From positions 1 through 54,915 of the forward strand of contig CANGXD010000009.1 in assembly GCA_947457545.1 (NCBI GenBank): a stretch of DNA of 54,915 nt, read 5' to 3'. A program made the translations under genes and the position numbers. Shown in pieces: positions 26,359 through 35,496 of this stretch. The notes under the pieces were generated by a model. The model was not told where the DNA came from and ran no database searches. It saw nothing but the letters and a program-made list of their open reading frames with translations. The DNA is from Gemmatimonadaceae bacterium (GTDB taxonomy: Bacteria; Gemmatimonadota; Gemmatimonadetes; Gemmatimonadales; Gemmatimonadaceae). How positions within the stretch are numbered: position 1 is the stretch's first letter; the number at the start of each line of letters is the position of its first letter.

Positions 26359-27717
26359 ATGTTCAAAAAGGTCCTGATCGCCAATCGCGGGGAAATCGCT
26401 CTCCGCGTCATTCGCGCTTGCCGAGAGCTCGACATCCAGACGGTCGCCGTGTATTCCGAGGCAGACCGCGAGTCGCTACACGTCCGCTACGCCGATGATG
26501 ACGTGTGCATCGGCCCGCCGTCGGGGCGCGACTCGTACCTCAAGATCCCGCGCATCATTGCGGCTGCCGAGATCACGGGCGCTGACGCGATTCATCCGGG
26601 TTACGGATTCCTCGCGGAGAATGCGGAGTTTGCGGAGACGTGCCTCGCCTCGGGGATTGCGTTCATCGGCCCCACGCCTGAGCAGATCCGCATCATGGGC
26701 GACAAGGCGTCTGCCCGTCGCGCCATGCAGGAAGTGGGCGTGCCGATCGTGCCAGGATCGCCCGGCCCGGTGGAGGATCCGGAGGAGGCGCTGGAGTTCG
26801 CCCGGGGGATCGGCTTTCCGGTCATCATCAAGGCGGCGGCGGGCGGTGGCGGAAAGGGCATGCGTGTGGCGCGCGATCCGGACGATTTCCTCCGGTCGTT
26901 TCAGCTGGCCCGCTCCGAAGCGCTCTCCGCGTTCGGCAATGGCGACGTGTACGTCGAAAAGTTTCTCGAACGTCCGCGTCACGTGGAGTTTCAGGTCATG
27001 GGTGACATGCACGGCAATGTCATTCACCTGGGCGAGCGCGACTGCTCCGTGCAGCGTCGGCATCAGAAGCTGATCGAAGAAGCCCCGTGTCCCGTCATGA
27101 CCCCTGAGCTCCGCGAGCGCATGGGTGAGGCCGCCACGCGCGGTGCGAAAGCCATCAATTACGTCGGCGCCGGCACCATCGAAATGCTGCTCGATGAAGA
27201 CGGTTCGTTTTACTTCATGGAAATGAACACGCGAATCCAGGTCGAGCATCCGGTGACGGAACAGCTTACCGGCGTGGACCTCGTGAAGGAGCAGATTCGT
27301 GTCGCCGCGGGGTTGCCGCTGTCCGTCACCGAACTGCCGCCGTTCCGGGGGCACGTGATCGAGTGCCGCGTGAATGCCGAAGATCCGTCACGCAATTTCC
27401 AGCCGTCGCCCGGCAAGCTCGAAGTGTTCCATCAGCCTGGCGGGCCTGGCGTTCGCATCGACACGCATGCGTACGCTGGCTACACCGTGCCGCCGTACTA
27501 CGATTCGATGATCGCCAAGCTCATCGTGCAGGGGAACACGCGTGAAGAGGCGCTCAAGCGCATGCAGATCGCTCTCGAAAGCTTTGTGGTTGAAGGCGTG
27601 AAGACCACCATGCCGTTCCTTGCTCGCGTGATGCAGCATCCCGGCTTCCAGGCGGGCAAAGTGCACACGAAGTGGCTCGAGTTCGAAGGTGCGGACCTGC
27701 TCAAGGATCCCTCGTAG
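26359..27717 (+). CDS. accC: AccC, biotin carboxylase
   Basis: AccC (452 aa) carboxylates the biotin of AccB using ATP and bicarbonate, the first half-reaction of malonyl-CoA synthesis. The N-terminal domain has [20 protein letters not shown], the ATP-grasp domain has [14 protein letters not shown] and [14 protein letters not shown], and the C-terminal domain ends normally. AGGGG abuts the ATG too closely to be a good ribosome site. The TAG stop shares its G with the GTG of the following ComB-like gene. Confidence 0.97.
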   Translation: MFKKVLIANRGEIALRVIRACRELDIQTVAVYSEADRESLHVRYADDDVCIGPPSGRDSYLKIPRIIAAAEITGADAIHPGYGFLAENAEFAETCLASGIAFIGPTPEQIRIMGDKASARRAMQEVGVPIVPGSPGPVEDPEEALEFARGIGFPVIIKAAAGGGGKGMRVARDPDDFLRSFQLARSEALSAFGNGDVYVEKFLERPRHVEFQVMGDMHGNVIHLGERDCSVQRRHQKLIEEAPCPVMTPELRERMGEAATRGAKAINYVGAGTIEMLLDEDGSFYFMEMNTRIQVEHPVTEQLTGVDLVKEQIRVAAGLPLSVTELPPFRGHVIECRVNAEDPSRNFQPSPGKLEVFHQPGGPGVRIDTHAYAGYTVPPYYDSMIAKLIVQGNTREEALKRMQIALESFVVEGVKTTMPFLARVMQHPGFQAGKVHTKWLEFEGADLLKDPS

Positions 27718-28463
27718 TGCGAGTCGATGTGCTGCTCGGCGAGGCGCCCGTGGCGCCCGCCGATGTGGCCGACCGCGTGGTGGTGGTGATCGATGTGCTG
27801 CGGGCGGCGACCACCGTGGCGACGGCGCTGGCCAGTGGCGCCCGTGCCGTGATCCCCTTCGAGACCATCGAAGAGACGATCATGCGTGGGAAGGCGTATG
27901 CACGCGGAGAGGTGCTGCTGGCGGGTGAACGGCGCATGGTACGGCCAGAGGGATTCGATCTTGGCAACTCGCCGCTCGACTACACTCAGGAAGCCGTTGC
28001 CGGCCGCACCATTCTGTACAGCACGACGAACGGCACGGCCGCGCTGACCGCTACACACGGGGCGCGCAGCTGCTTCTTCGCGGCCTTCGTGAACGCGACG
28101 GCCACGGTGAACGCCGTCCGAGATGCCCTCGCCGAGGGCGGGGATCTCACGGTCATCTGTTCCGGGCACGAGAAGCATCTCGCCTTGGAAGACGTCGTCT
28201 GTGCCGGCCGACTGGTTCGCGGCATCTGCGACGGGCGTGATGACGTGATCCGGGGTGATGGCGCTCGCGTGGCCGAGTCGGTGGAACGACCGTTCATGGG
28301 TGGCGTCGTCAGTGTTGCGTACGACGCGGCGCATGCACGCTCTCTAATGGCCGCGGGCTTCGCCGATGATGTGCACGCGTGTCTGACGCTCGATCGTTTC
28401 GATGTCGCGGTACGCTACGCCGATCGGCAACTCCAACTTGCTGGCGTCGCAATCGCGCGCTGA
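27717..28463 (+). CDS. comB: ComB-like 2-phosphosulfolactate phosphatase family protein
   Basis: This 248-aa protein belongs to the ComB family, whose archaeal founder dephosphorylates 2-phosphosulfolactate in coenzyme M synthesis. Family segments are VVVVIDVLRAATTVATALA, LAGERRMVRPEGFDLGNSP, ILYSTTNGTAAL and CSGHEKHLALEDVVCAG. The GTG at 27717 is chosen because it shares one base with the accC stop; the open frame upstream overlaps accC. No other coenzyme M gene is present, so in this organism the substrate is uncertain. Confidence 0.82.
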   Translation: MRVDVLLGEAPVAPADVADRVVVVIDVLRAATTVATALASGARAVIPFETIEETIMRGKAYARGEVLLAGERRMVRPEGFDLGNSPLDYTQEAVAGRTILYSTTNGTAALTATHGARSCFFAAFVNATATVNAVRDALAEGGDLTVICSGHEKHLALEDVVCAGRLVRGICDGRDDVIRGDGARVAESVERPFMGGVVSVAYDAAHARSLMAAGFADDVHACLTLDRFDVAVRYADRQLQLAGVAIAR

Positions 28464-28487
28464 CGCGCCGAATCGCCGGAGGAAATC

Positions 28488-30836
28488 ATGGAGTCACAAC
28501 AGCTGCGACGTGAACTCGGCGCCATCGGCCTCAGCCTGTTGGCGGTATTTCTGCTGGGCGCCCTGGTGTTTCAGCAAACGTCTACGATGAGCTGCTGGGA
28601 TGCGCGGGGGCCATTCGGGCCGGCGGGCACCTTTGCGCGATGCGTGCTGGTGTCGGCGGTCGGCATCCCCGGAATGGTGCTGGTGGCGCTAGGATGCCTG
28701 GTGGTAGCGCTCGCCATGTTCGGGCGCATCAAGCGTGCCGACGATGCCAGTGACTGGACGCTGCTCTTCGCGGGAACGGTCACGTTGGTGCCGGTCGCGA
28801 TCGGGCTCGCCTTGGGGGGAGAGACCAGCGCTTCCGACGGCGCAGGGCTATGGGGAAGTTTCGCGGCGTTCTACCTGCGCAAGGGACTGGGGGCGGCCGG
28901 GGCGTGGATCGCTTTCCTGTTGGCCACCAGCGCGCTGACCGTCGCCACGTTGCGCTGGAATCCCATTCGCCTGCTCATCGGACCGGGCGTAACGGCCGGT
29001 GGCGAGACGTCGAAGCCGTGGAAGCCGACGTTGGCGGAGCAGCTGGCACCCGACCCGGACGAGATGCCCGCCATCGATCCCGCGTTGGCGCGTGATGTAT
29101 TGAGCGAGGCCCCCGCGCGTAGCCGTCGCAAGGATGTTCTACCAGAGGTCGTCGCGGCGGTCCCGGCCCGAGAAGCAACGCGGGAGAGCGCACGTGATTC
29201 AAAGGCGAAGAAAGGGAAAGAGGCGCGCGATGAGCAACTCGACGCCATGCTCGAGCAGCAGGTGGAGCCGGCGGCATTCAGCGACGACTTGCCGTCGACG
29301 GATTTGCTGACGCCGCCCCCGGCGCGAAACGCGGATCAGGGGAAGCGTGAGCTCGATCTCGCGGGCGAGAAACTGATGGCGACCCTGCGGACATTCAAAG
29401 TCGACGGTGAGCTGGTTGGCCGTACGACAGGGCCGACGGTGACGCAGTTCGAAATCGAGCCAGCGGCTGGTATCAAGGTGCGGCAGATCGCAGCGCTCGC
29501 CGATGATCTCGCATTGGCCATGCGCGCGCCGAGTATCCGCATCGTGGCCCCGATTCCGGGGCGTGGGGCGGTGGGGGTGGAAGTGCCCAATCCCACACCC
29601 GAGATGGTGGTGTTGCGCGAAGTGCTGGAAGCGGCCGAGTTCCGCTCCGCGCGTGCGGCGCTGCCAATCGCGCTGGGCAAGGATCTCGAAGGACGACCGG
29701 TGCTGGCTGATCTCGCCAAGATGCCGCACTTGCTCATCGCCGGCGCGACGGGATCCGGTAAATCGGTGTGTGTGAATACGATCATCACCAGTCTGGTGTA
29801 TCGACATACACCGCGGACGTTGCGCTTTCTCATGGTCGACCCGAAGATGGTCGAACTCAGTGTGTACAATGCGTTGCCGCACCTGCGTCACAAGGTGATC
29901 ACCGACAACCGCGATGCGGCGGCGGTGCTCAAGTGGGCGGTGATGGAGATGCAGGATCGGTATCGTCTGCTCGAAGCGAACGCGTGCCGCAACCTGCAGG
30001 AGTTCAATAAGCGGGTGACGCAGCATGCTGCCGGAGAAGGGGCGGCGGTACTCAAGCCGCGCAGCCCCGACGTGGCGTTCGAAGATCGCACCTACACGGG
30101 TGGGATCCTGCCGTACATCGTGGTCGTAATCGATGAAATGGCGGATCTCATGATGACGGTGCAGGGCGAAGTGGAAACACCGATCGCGATGCTGGCCCAG
30201 AAGGCGCGCGCGATTGGCATCCATCTGATACTCGCGACGCAGCGCCCGAGCGTGAATGTCATTACCGGTCTGATCAAGGCGAACTTTCCGTGTCGCATCG
30301 CCTTTCGCGTGGCGTCGCAAGTGGACAGTCGCACGATCATCGATGGCGCCGGCGCCGAAGCGTTGTTGGGCAACGGCGACATGTTGTTCATTCCCCCGGG
30401 CAAGTCCGAGGCCTCGCGCCTGCAGGGGGCGTATCTGTCGAGTGAAGACACCGAGAAGCTCCTTCGGTGGTACGACGATGCGCGATTGCGCATGGAGGCA
30501 GAGGCGGCCGGTGGCATCCTGCCTCCTGAGCCCGACATTCTTGAAACCGTTCGCGCGCAGGAAGCCAAGGCTGCGGGCGGTGACGAGGATGACGATGCCA
30601 GTGGTTCCAACGATCGAGATGCGCGCTTCCGCGAAGCCGCGGAAGTGGTCATTCAGCATCGTCAAGGCTCGACCTCGCTGTTACAGCGCCGGCTCAAAAT
30701 CGGCTATGGCCGGGCGGCGCGTATCATCGATCAGCTCGAAGCGGCCGGTGTGCTGGCTCCCTCGGAAGGAGCCGCGCGCCCCCGCGACGTACTGATTGGT
30801 GTGCAGGACCTCGATCGCATCTGCGGCGACGCATGA
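28488..30836 (+). CDS. ftsK: FtsK/SpoIIIE DNA translocase
   Basis: This 782-aa translocase pumps double-stranded DNA at the division septum so that chromosome dimers and trailing DNA are cleared. Four membrane helices lie in about residues 10-170, followed by a modest linker (to about 285), the alpha/beta motor (about 290-690) with Walker A GATGSGKSVCVN and the MVDPKMVELSVYN and IVVVIDEMADLMM segments, and a winged-helix gamma domain at the end (EVVIQHRQGSTSLLQRRLKIG) that reads KOPS-type sequences. A strong GGAGG lies 6 bases before the ATG. Confidence 0.95.
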   Translation: MESQQLRRELGAIGLSLLAVFLLGALVFQQTSTMSCWDARGPFGPAGTFARCVLVSAVGIPGMVLVALGCLVVALAMFGRIKRADDASDWTLLFAGTVTLVPVAIGLALGGETSASDGAGLWGSFAAFYLRKGLGAAGAWIAFLLATSALTVATLRWNPIRLLIGPGVTAGGETSKPWKPTLAEQLAPDPDEMPAIDPALARDVLSEAPARSRRKDVLPEVVAAVPAREATRESARDSKAKKGKEARDEQLDAMLEQQVEPAAFSDDLPSTDLLTPPPARNADQGKRELDLAGEKLMATLRTFKVDGELVGRTTGPTVTQFEIEPAAGIKVRQIAALADDLALAMRAPSIRIVAPIPGRGAVGVEVPNPTPEMVVLREVLEAAEFRSARAALPIALGKDLEGRPVLADLAKMPHLLIAGATGSGKSVCVNTIITSLVYRHTPRTLRFLMVDPKMVELSVYNALPHLRHKVITDNRDAAAVLKWAVMEMQDRYRLLEANACRNLQEFNKRVTQHAAGEGAAVLKPRSPDVAFEDRTYTGGILPYIVVVIDEMADLMMTVQGEVETPIAMLAQKARAIGIHLILATQRPSVNVITGLIKANFPCRIAFRVASQVDSRTIIDGAGAEALLGNGDMLFIPPGKSEASRLQGAYLSSEDTEKLLRWYDDARLRMEAEAAGGILPPEPDILETVRAQEAKAAGGDEDDDASGSNDRDARFREAAEVVIQHRQGSTSLLQRRLKIGYGRAARIIDQLEAAGVLAPSEGAARPRDVLIGVQDLDRICGDA

Positions 30837-30859
30837 TGTCGGCGGTATCGAGGCTGATC

Positions 30860-30920
30860 ACGTGGCATCCGCCACGTTCCTTCGGGAATTCTTGGGCGAT
30901 TTAGCGCCCTTTCCCTGTTT
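30860..30920 (+). terminator. Candidate weak terminator after ftsK
   Basis: Two small hairpins follow ftsK: a perfect 7-bp stem with loop ATCC (30860-30866 with 30871-30877) and a 5-bp GGGCG/CGCCC stem (30894-30898 with 30905-30909) followed by the T-rich TTTCCCTGTTT. The second has the better terminator shape, but both are weak. The rest of the 235-base gap before the receptor gene shows only a TTGACG (30927) with a poor -10 partner near 30950. Confidence 0.35.
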
Positions 30921-31071
30921 CGCGTATTGACGAGGTCCGTTCATCCGGCGATTCTAGGGTCACTCCGCAGGTCCCAGCCGTTTCCTTGGCGCCGCGGAAT
31001 CCTACCTTCCGCCTGCGATTCAGTCGCCGGCACCCGAACCTCGACGCTTTTCCTCCCTCCCGAGGTGTGTG

Positions 31072-33993
31072 ATGTCCCTGTTTTTCCGTCGTCTTTTGGC
31101 GTCCGCCGTTCTCGCCGTCGGACTGTCGCCTGCGGCCGGAACCCGGCTTGGCGCACAGTCCGGCACGATCACCGGTAAGGTGACCGACGCGTCGACTGGA
31201 CGGCCACTCGAAAACGTCGGCGTGAAAGCGCAGAGTCCGGGCGGCCCGGCCTACGGCGCCATCACGGCGGCTGACGGTACGTATCGCATTGCGAATCTCG
31301 CCAACGCGGCCTACACGATCACGGCGCGCCTCATTGGCTACGAAAGCAAGGCGCAGGTGAATATCCGTCCGGGCCAGAGTGCGAATTTTGCGCTGACCCA
31401 AGCGACGACCACGCTTTCGCAGACCGTCGTTACGGCGAGCCGCTCGCGTCCCGAAAAGGCGCTCGATGCTCCCGCGTCGATTTCCGTGATCTCGAGCGAG
31501 CGCATCGAGTCGACGCCGGCGGTGACGGTCACCGATCACCTCCGCAACACGCCCGGTGTCGACATCAACCGTGGCGGTATCGCGCAGGCGAACGTCGTGG
31601 CGCGCGGGTTCAATAACGCGTTCAGCGGCTCGATGCTCATGTTGCAGGACTACCGCTTCGCGGGCGTGCCATCGTTGCGCGTGAACGTGCCGTTCCTGTT
31701 CACCGGAACCAACGAAGACATCGACCGCATGGAAGTCCTCCTCGGACCGGCGTCGGCGCTGTACGGTCCGAACAGCTCCAACGGCGTGTTGCATGTGATT
31801 ACCAAGTCGCCGTTCAACTCGCAGGGCACCACCATCAGTCTCGACGGTGGTGAGCGCTCCGTGATCCGCGCCGGTGTGCGCACGGCACAGAAGCTGAACA
31901 ATCAGGTGGCGTTCAAGCTGTCGGGTGAGTACATGCAGGGCAAAGACTGGGAATACAACGACCGCAGTGAACCGGCGGTCTTCCCGTCGACGGCCAACGT
32001 CCCCGCCGCCCGTCAGGGCAAGGCGAACGCCCGTGACTTCGATCTGCAGCGCTTCACGGGCGAGGCCCGTCTCGATGTGCGCCCCACGGAGAGCACCGAA
32101 GCGATTACCACGCTCGGCTACACCAACGTCGGTAACGCCATCGAACTGACCGGTGCCAACGGATCGGCGCAGATCAAGAACTGGACCTACCTGAGCGTTC
32201 AGCAGCGCTTCCGCTGGAACAAGCTGTTTGCACAGGCCTTCCTGAACAGCAGCAACGCCGGCAACGACAACGCGCAGGACGGCAGCGGCACGTTCCTCCT
32301 GCGTTCGGGCCAGCCCATTGTCGACAAGTCGCGCGTCGCGGCGGGGCAGCTGCAGCACGGCTTCGATCTGGGCAAGAAGCAGAGCTTCACGTACGGTGCC
32401 GATTACATCTGGACGAATCCGCAGACCGGCAACACGATCAACGGCGCGAACGAGAACGTCGACAACGTGACCGAGTACGGCGCATACGTGCAGTCCACCA
32501 CTCGCCCGAACAAGTACGTCGAAGTGCTCCTCGCTGCGCGCGGTGATGGCAACAACGTCATCAAGGGCAGCTTCTTCTCGCCCCGTGCCGCCATCATTTT
32601 CAAGCCGGCCGAGAATCAGAATATCCGCTTCACCTACAACCGCGCGTTTTCCACGCCGGCCAACTTCTCGTTCTTCCTCGATCTCATCCAGACGCCGAAT
32701 GTCGGTGGGTCCGGGTTCGACATCCGGGCGCGCGGCAACCCGCCCAAGGAAGGCTTCCAGTTCGGCCGCAACTGCAACGGCAGCGCGCTGGGCTCGTTGT
32801 GCATGAAGTCGGCCTACGCGAACGGTGGCAACTTCACTGGTGTCTCCGCGGCGGCCGCGTTCCCGGGCGCCATTCAGGCGCTCTCGCCCCGCCTGGTGCC
32901 GGGCATCGCGGCGGCGCTGCAGGCCAACGGCTTCACGCCGGCGCAGGCCTCGGCGCTGGCGGCCGGTGCCGTGCAGTTCCTCGGCAGCCGAGCGCCGACG
33001 AGCGCGGATCTCTCGTCGCGCGTGTCGTACCTGACGGCCCCCACGACTGCCGTAACCGACGCCCAGCTGCAGGACATCCGTCCGCTCGCCGCGTCGTTCA
33101 ACAACACGTACGAGATCGGGTGGAAGGGCATTCTCGGCAACAAGTTCCGCTACGACGTTTCGGCGTGGGGGCAGGAACGCGGTGACGTCGGCACGTCGGC
33201 GGCCTTGGCCACGCCCAACGTGTTCTTTGGCAACCCGCAGCAGCTTGGGGGCTACATGGGCCAGCAGTTGGGCGCGTTCTTCGCGTCGCAGCCGCTCGGC
33301 CTGACCGGCGCGCAGATTCAGGCGTTGGCTGGCGGTGTCGCCACGGCACTCACCCCGAACGTCGCCGCGCTTCCCGTTGGCGTCGTGACCTTCGCCAACC
33401 AGCCGACCGCCGCCAACGCGGTGTACGCCACGTATCTCACCTCGGCCGGCAAGATCTGGATTCGTGGTGTGGATATGGCACTCGACGTCTCGGCAACCGA
33501 TCGCGTGACGCTCGACATGGCATACAGCTACCAGAGCCGCAATGTCTTCAACGGGATCGATGGCGGCAACAATCAGCCGCTCATGTCCAACTCGCCGACA
33601 TCGCGCGGATCGCTCGGTATGCGCTATAAGAACGAGAGCAATGGTATCGGCTTTGATCTCCGCGGCCGCTACAGCGAGGCGTACCCGGTGAACTCGGGTG
33701 TGTACGCGACGAGCGTTGCCTACCCGCTCGCTGCGGGCCAGACCGGTGCGGTCGCTGGCGCGACGGGTGGCGCCAACCGCTGCAGCCCGGCGCCGGCCGG
33801 CACGTTCTGCTACGAAGACGTGCCAGAAGCCTTCCTGGTCGATGCGCAGCTCTCCAAGCGCTTCGAACTTGGCGGACAGCGTCTGCTGTGGTCGCTCAAC
33901 GCTACCAATCTGTTCGATAACCGCGTACGCACCTTCCCGGGCGTCCCGGAAATCGGCCGCATGGTCATGACCCGCATCCAGTACTCGTTCTAA
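31072..33993 (+). CDS. TonB-dependent outer-membrane receptor with N-terminal carboxypeptidase-like domain
   Basis: This 973-aa protein has a signal peptide (about 1-30, ending near RLGAQ), a carboxypeptidase regulatory-like beta-sandwich (about 32-115, ITGKVTDASTGRPLENVGV), a plug domain (about 130-245, with VTDHLRNTPGVDINRGG and MEVLLGPASALYGPNSSNG) and a 22-strand barrel ending in Phe. It imports an unknown large or scarce nutrient using TonB energy. ATG 31072 follows CGAGG by 6 bases; GTG 31069 is possible. Alanine- and glycine-rich inserts (about 580-800) form unusual extracellular loops. No adjacent gene indicates the substrate. Confidence 0.9.
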   Translation: MSLFFRRLLASAVLAVGLSPAAGTRLGAQSGTITGKVTDASTGRPLENVGVKAQSPGGPAYGAITAADGTYRIANLANAAYTITARLIGYESKAQVNIRPGQSANFALTQATTTLSQTVVTASRSRPEKALDAPASISVISSERIESTPAVTVTDHLRNTPGVDINRGGIAQANVVARGFNNAFSGSMLMLQDYRFAGVPSLRVNVPFLFTGTNEDIDRMEVLLGPASALYGPNSSNGVLHVITKSPFNSQGTTISLDGGERSVIRAGVRTAQKLNNQVAFKLSGEYMQGKDWEYNDRSEPAVFPSTANVPAARQGKANARDFDLQRFTGEARLDVRPTESTEAITTLGYTNVGNAIELTGANGSAQIKNWTYLSVQQRFRWNKLFAQAFLNSSNAGNDNAQDGSGTFLLRSGQPIVDKSRVAAGQLQHGFDLGKKQSFTYGADYIWTNPQTGNTINGANENVDNVTEYGAYVQSTTRPNKYVEVLLAARGDGNNVIKGSFFSPRAAIIFKPAENQNIRFTYNRAFSTPANFSFFLDLIQTPNVGGSGFDIRARGNPPKEGFQFGRNCNGSALGSLCMKSAYANGGNFTGVSAAAAFPGAIQALSPRLVPGIAAALQANGFTPAQASALAAGAVQFLGSRAPTSADLSSRVSYLTAPTTAVTDAQLQDIRPLAASFNNTYEIGWKGILGNKFRYDVSAWGQERGDVGTSAALATPNVFFGNPQQLGGYMGQQLGAFFASQPLGLTGAQIQALAGGVATALTPNVAALPVGVVTFANQPTAANAVYATYLTSAGKIWIRGVDMALDVSATDRVTLDMAYSYQSRNVFNGIDGGNNQPLMSNSPTSRGSLGMRYKNESNGIGFDLRGRYSEAYPVNSGVYATSVAYPLAAGQTGAVAGATGGANRCSPAPAGTFCYEDVPEAFLVDAQLSKRFELGGQRLLWSLNATNLFDNRVRTFPGVPEIGRMVMTRIQYSF

Positions 33994-34040
33994 TCGACGG
34001 TACGCGGTACGGGTCCCCTCACATCGCGTCGATGTGAGTT

Positions 34041-34080
34041 GCGACGGGGCGGCACCTTCGGGTGTCGCCCCGTTGTCGCG
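34041..34080 (+). terminator. UUCG-capped hairpin after the TonB-dependent receptor
   Basis: A 13-bp stem with one G-U pair (34044-34056 with 34061-34073) closed by the stable loop TTCG lies 50 bases after the receptor stop. The outer GCGAC/GTCGC bases can extend it. There is only a weak T tract, so it may act as a terminator or as an RNA-stabilising 3' hairpin. Confidence 0.6.
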
Positions 34081-34105
34081 TTCCCGAGCGGCACGGACGT
34101 CCCAT

Positions 34106-34111
34106 TAAGTT
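34106..34111 (+). promoter_or_regulatory. Putative -10 hexamer of the GDPD gene
   Basis: TAAGTT lies 7 bases before the ATG at 34119, with no ribosome site between them. This is the spacing expected if transcription starts at or next to the start codon. No convincing -35 element is present. Confidence 0.4.
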
Positions 34112-34118
34112 GTCGTGC

Positions 34119-34892
34119 ATGATGCTCCTCGATCCGCTCGCCCGTCCCGTCATCGGTCATCGCGGCAATCGCGCACACGCTCCCGAGAACACCCTGCCCA
34201 GTTTGCTCGAAGCGGTGCAGGTGGGCGTCGATGCGGTGGAATTCGATCTGCACGTCAGCAAGGACGGCGTGCTCGTGCTCGTGCACGACGCAACGCTCGA
34301 TCGCACCACCGACGCGCAGGGGCCAGTCGCGTCGAGAACGGTCGACGAACTCCGTCGGGTTGATGCCGGAGCGCGCTTCACGAAGAATGGGCGCGACTAC
34401 CCGTGGCGCGGGCGTGGCGTTGGTATCCCCAGCTTCGATGATGTGATCGAGGCGTTGCCATCGACGCTGCCACTGATCATCGAGCTGAAGACGCCGGCGG
34501 CAGGACCGCTCCTCGCAGCCGCCATTGCCCGGCATGCGTTGACGCCGCGCATCATCGTGGCGGGATTCGACCCGGAGAGCACGCGAAGCCTTCGCGGTGG
34601 GCCGATTGCGCTTGGCGCGAGTACGCCCGATGTCGCGTCGCTCCTCGTGCCATCGCTCCTGCGACGGCCGGTACCAAAGTCGTGGTATCGCGCGCTGTGT
34701 ATCCCTCCGGTATATCGCGGGCTCCCCGTCCCCGTGGCGTCGATCGTGCGCGCGGTAAAGCCGCACGGTGTGGTGACGCACGTGTGGACCGTGAACGAGC
34801 CGGCGCAGGCACAGCGACTCTGGCGTCACGGGGTCAATGGCATCATCAGTGACGACCCCGCGCTGATGCTGGCGGCGCGGTCTGGCGTCTGA
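34119..34892 (+). CDS. Glycerophosphodiester phosphodiesterase
   Basis: This 257-aa GDPD-family enzyme hydrolyses glycerophosphodiesters to glycerol 3-phosphate and an alcohol. The TIM-barrel active site is visible as GHRGNRAHAPENTLPS near the N-terminus, EFDLHVSKDGVLVLVHD with catalytic acidic residues and His, and LIIELKTP. The C-terminus has the usual VNGIISDDPALM. No signal peptide is present, so it is cytoplasmic (UgpQ-like). The frame is open from 34062, but the family start is ATG 34119. Confidence 0.93.
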   Translation: MMLLDPLARPVIGHRGNRAHAPENTLPSLLEAVQVGVDAVEFDLHVSKDGVLVLVHDATLDRTTDAQGPVASRTVDELRRVDAGARFTKNGRDYPWRGRGVGIPSFDDVIEALPSTLPLIIELKTPAAGPLLAAAIARHALTPRIIVAGFDPESTRSLRGGPIALGASTPDVASLLVPSLLRRPVPKSWYRALCIPPVYRGLPVPVASIVRAVKPHGVVTHVWTVNEPAQAQRLWRHGVNGIISDDPALMLAARSGV

Positions 34893-34984
34893 CCGGTCGC
34901 GCCGACGCCTACGCACACACCGCAGCCGCGTTCGTTTGGCACAATGGCCGTAGAAGTGGTGCGACTTTTGTCAGCGGGGGGCAG

Positions 34985-34990
34985 TACACT
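34985..34990 (+). promoter_or_regulatory. Putative -10 hexamer of yraN
   Basis: TACACT lies 6 bases before the yraN ATG at 34997. No ribosome site intervenes, so the arrangement fits leaderless transcription. A TTGTCA (34968) is present upstream but only 11 bases away, too close for a -35 element. Confidence 0.4.
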
Positions 34991-34996
34991 CGCTCC

Positions 34997-35362
34997 ATGA
35001 CGAAAGCGCGACAGGATTTCGGGCTTCTTGGCGAACGCATCGCGGCGCGTTGGCTCATGCGGGATGGATGGCAGGTCATCGCTCATCGCTTTCGCAGCGG
35101 CCACCGCGATATCGATCTGGTCATGCGTCGCCACAACGAAGTGGCGTTCGTCGAGGTGAAGGCTCGCCGCGGCGATCGATTCGGCTCACCGGTGGAGGCG
35201 GTGCATTTCCGCAAGCGTCGGGAGCTGGAACGTTCGGCCCGGGTTTGGGTCGATCGCCATGGAACGAGTAGCCTGTTGTACCGGTTCGACGTGGTCGGGG
35301 TACTAGTGATCGGTCAAAGTGTCCGCATCAGGCATATCCCAAACGCCTTCCAGTTGTCCTGA
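34997..35362 (+). CDS. yraN: YraN/UPF0102 family nuclease-fold protein
   Basis: This 121-aa protein belongs to UPF0102, a family with a restriction-endonuclease-like fold and no settled role. The fold's residues are visible in [21 protein letters not shown] (Asp) and [12 protein letters not shown] (Glu-x-Lys). Length is typical. It is separated from the GDPD gene by 104 bases and from recA by 134 bases. Confidence 0.92.
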   Translation: MTKARQDFGLLGERIAARWLMRDGWQVIAHRFRSGHRDIDLVMRRHNEVAFVEVKARRGDRFGSPVEAVHFRKRRELERSARVWVDRHGTSSLLYRFDVVGVLVIGQSVRIRHIPNAFQLS

Positions 35363-35381
35363 ATTCGGGCACTTGCGGGAG

Positions 35382-35410
35382 TTGTCCACATCGCGTTTTC
35401 TTCGTACTTT
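35382..35410 (+). promoter_or_regulatory. Putative recA promoter
   Basis: TTGTCC (35382-35387), a 17-base spacer and TACTTT (35405-35410) fit a sigma-70-type promoter in the 134-base gap before recA and predict a leader of about 80 bases. I could not identify a LexA box of the E. coli, Gram-positive or alphaproteobacterial type near it. A second TTGTCC copy lies 29 bases upstream. Confidence 0.55.
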
Positions 35411-35496
35411 ATTCGGGTCTTGGTCCTGTCCGCGTACTCCCTAGATTTTCGCGAGCCAGGGCATGGCAGCTTCAACCCCTTACGACGGCGGTCCTC

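Noticed and set aside
30927-30955. Promoter TTGACG with GATTCT before the TonB-dependent receptor
   Set aside because: The -35 is good but the -10 is poor (GATTCT), so it is mentioned only in the gap description.
35388-35496. LexA/SOS box before recA
   Set aside because: None of the known motif types (CTGT-N8-ACAG, GAAC-N4-GTTC, GTTC-N7-GTTC) is present in convincing form, so no SOS box is claimed.
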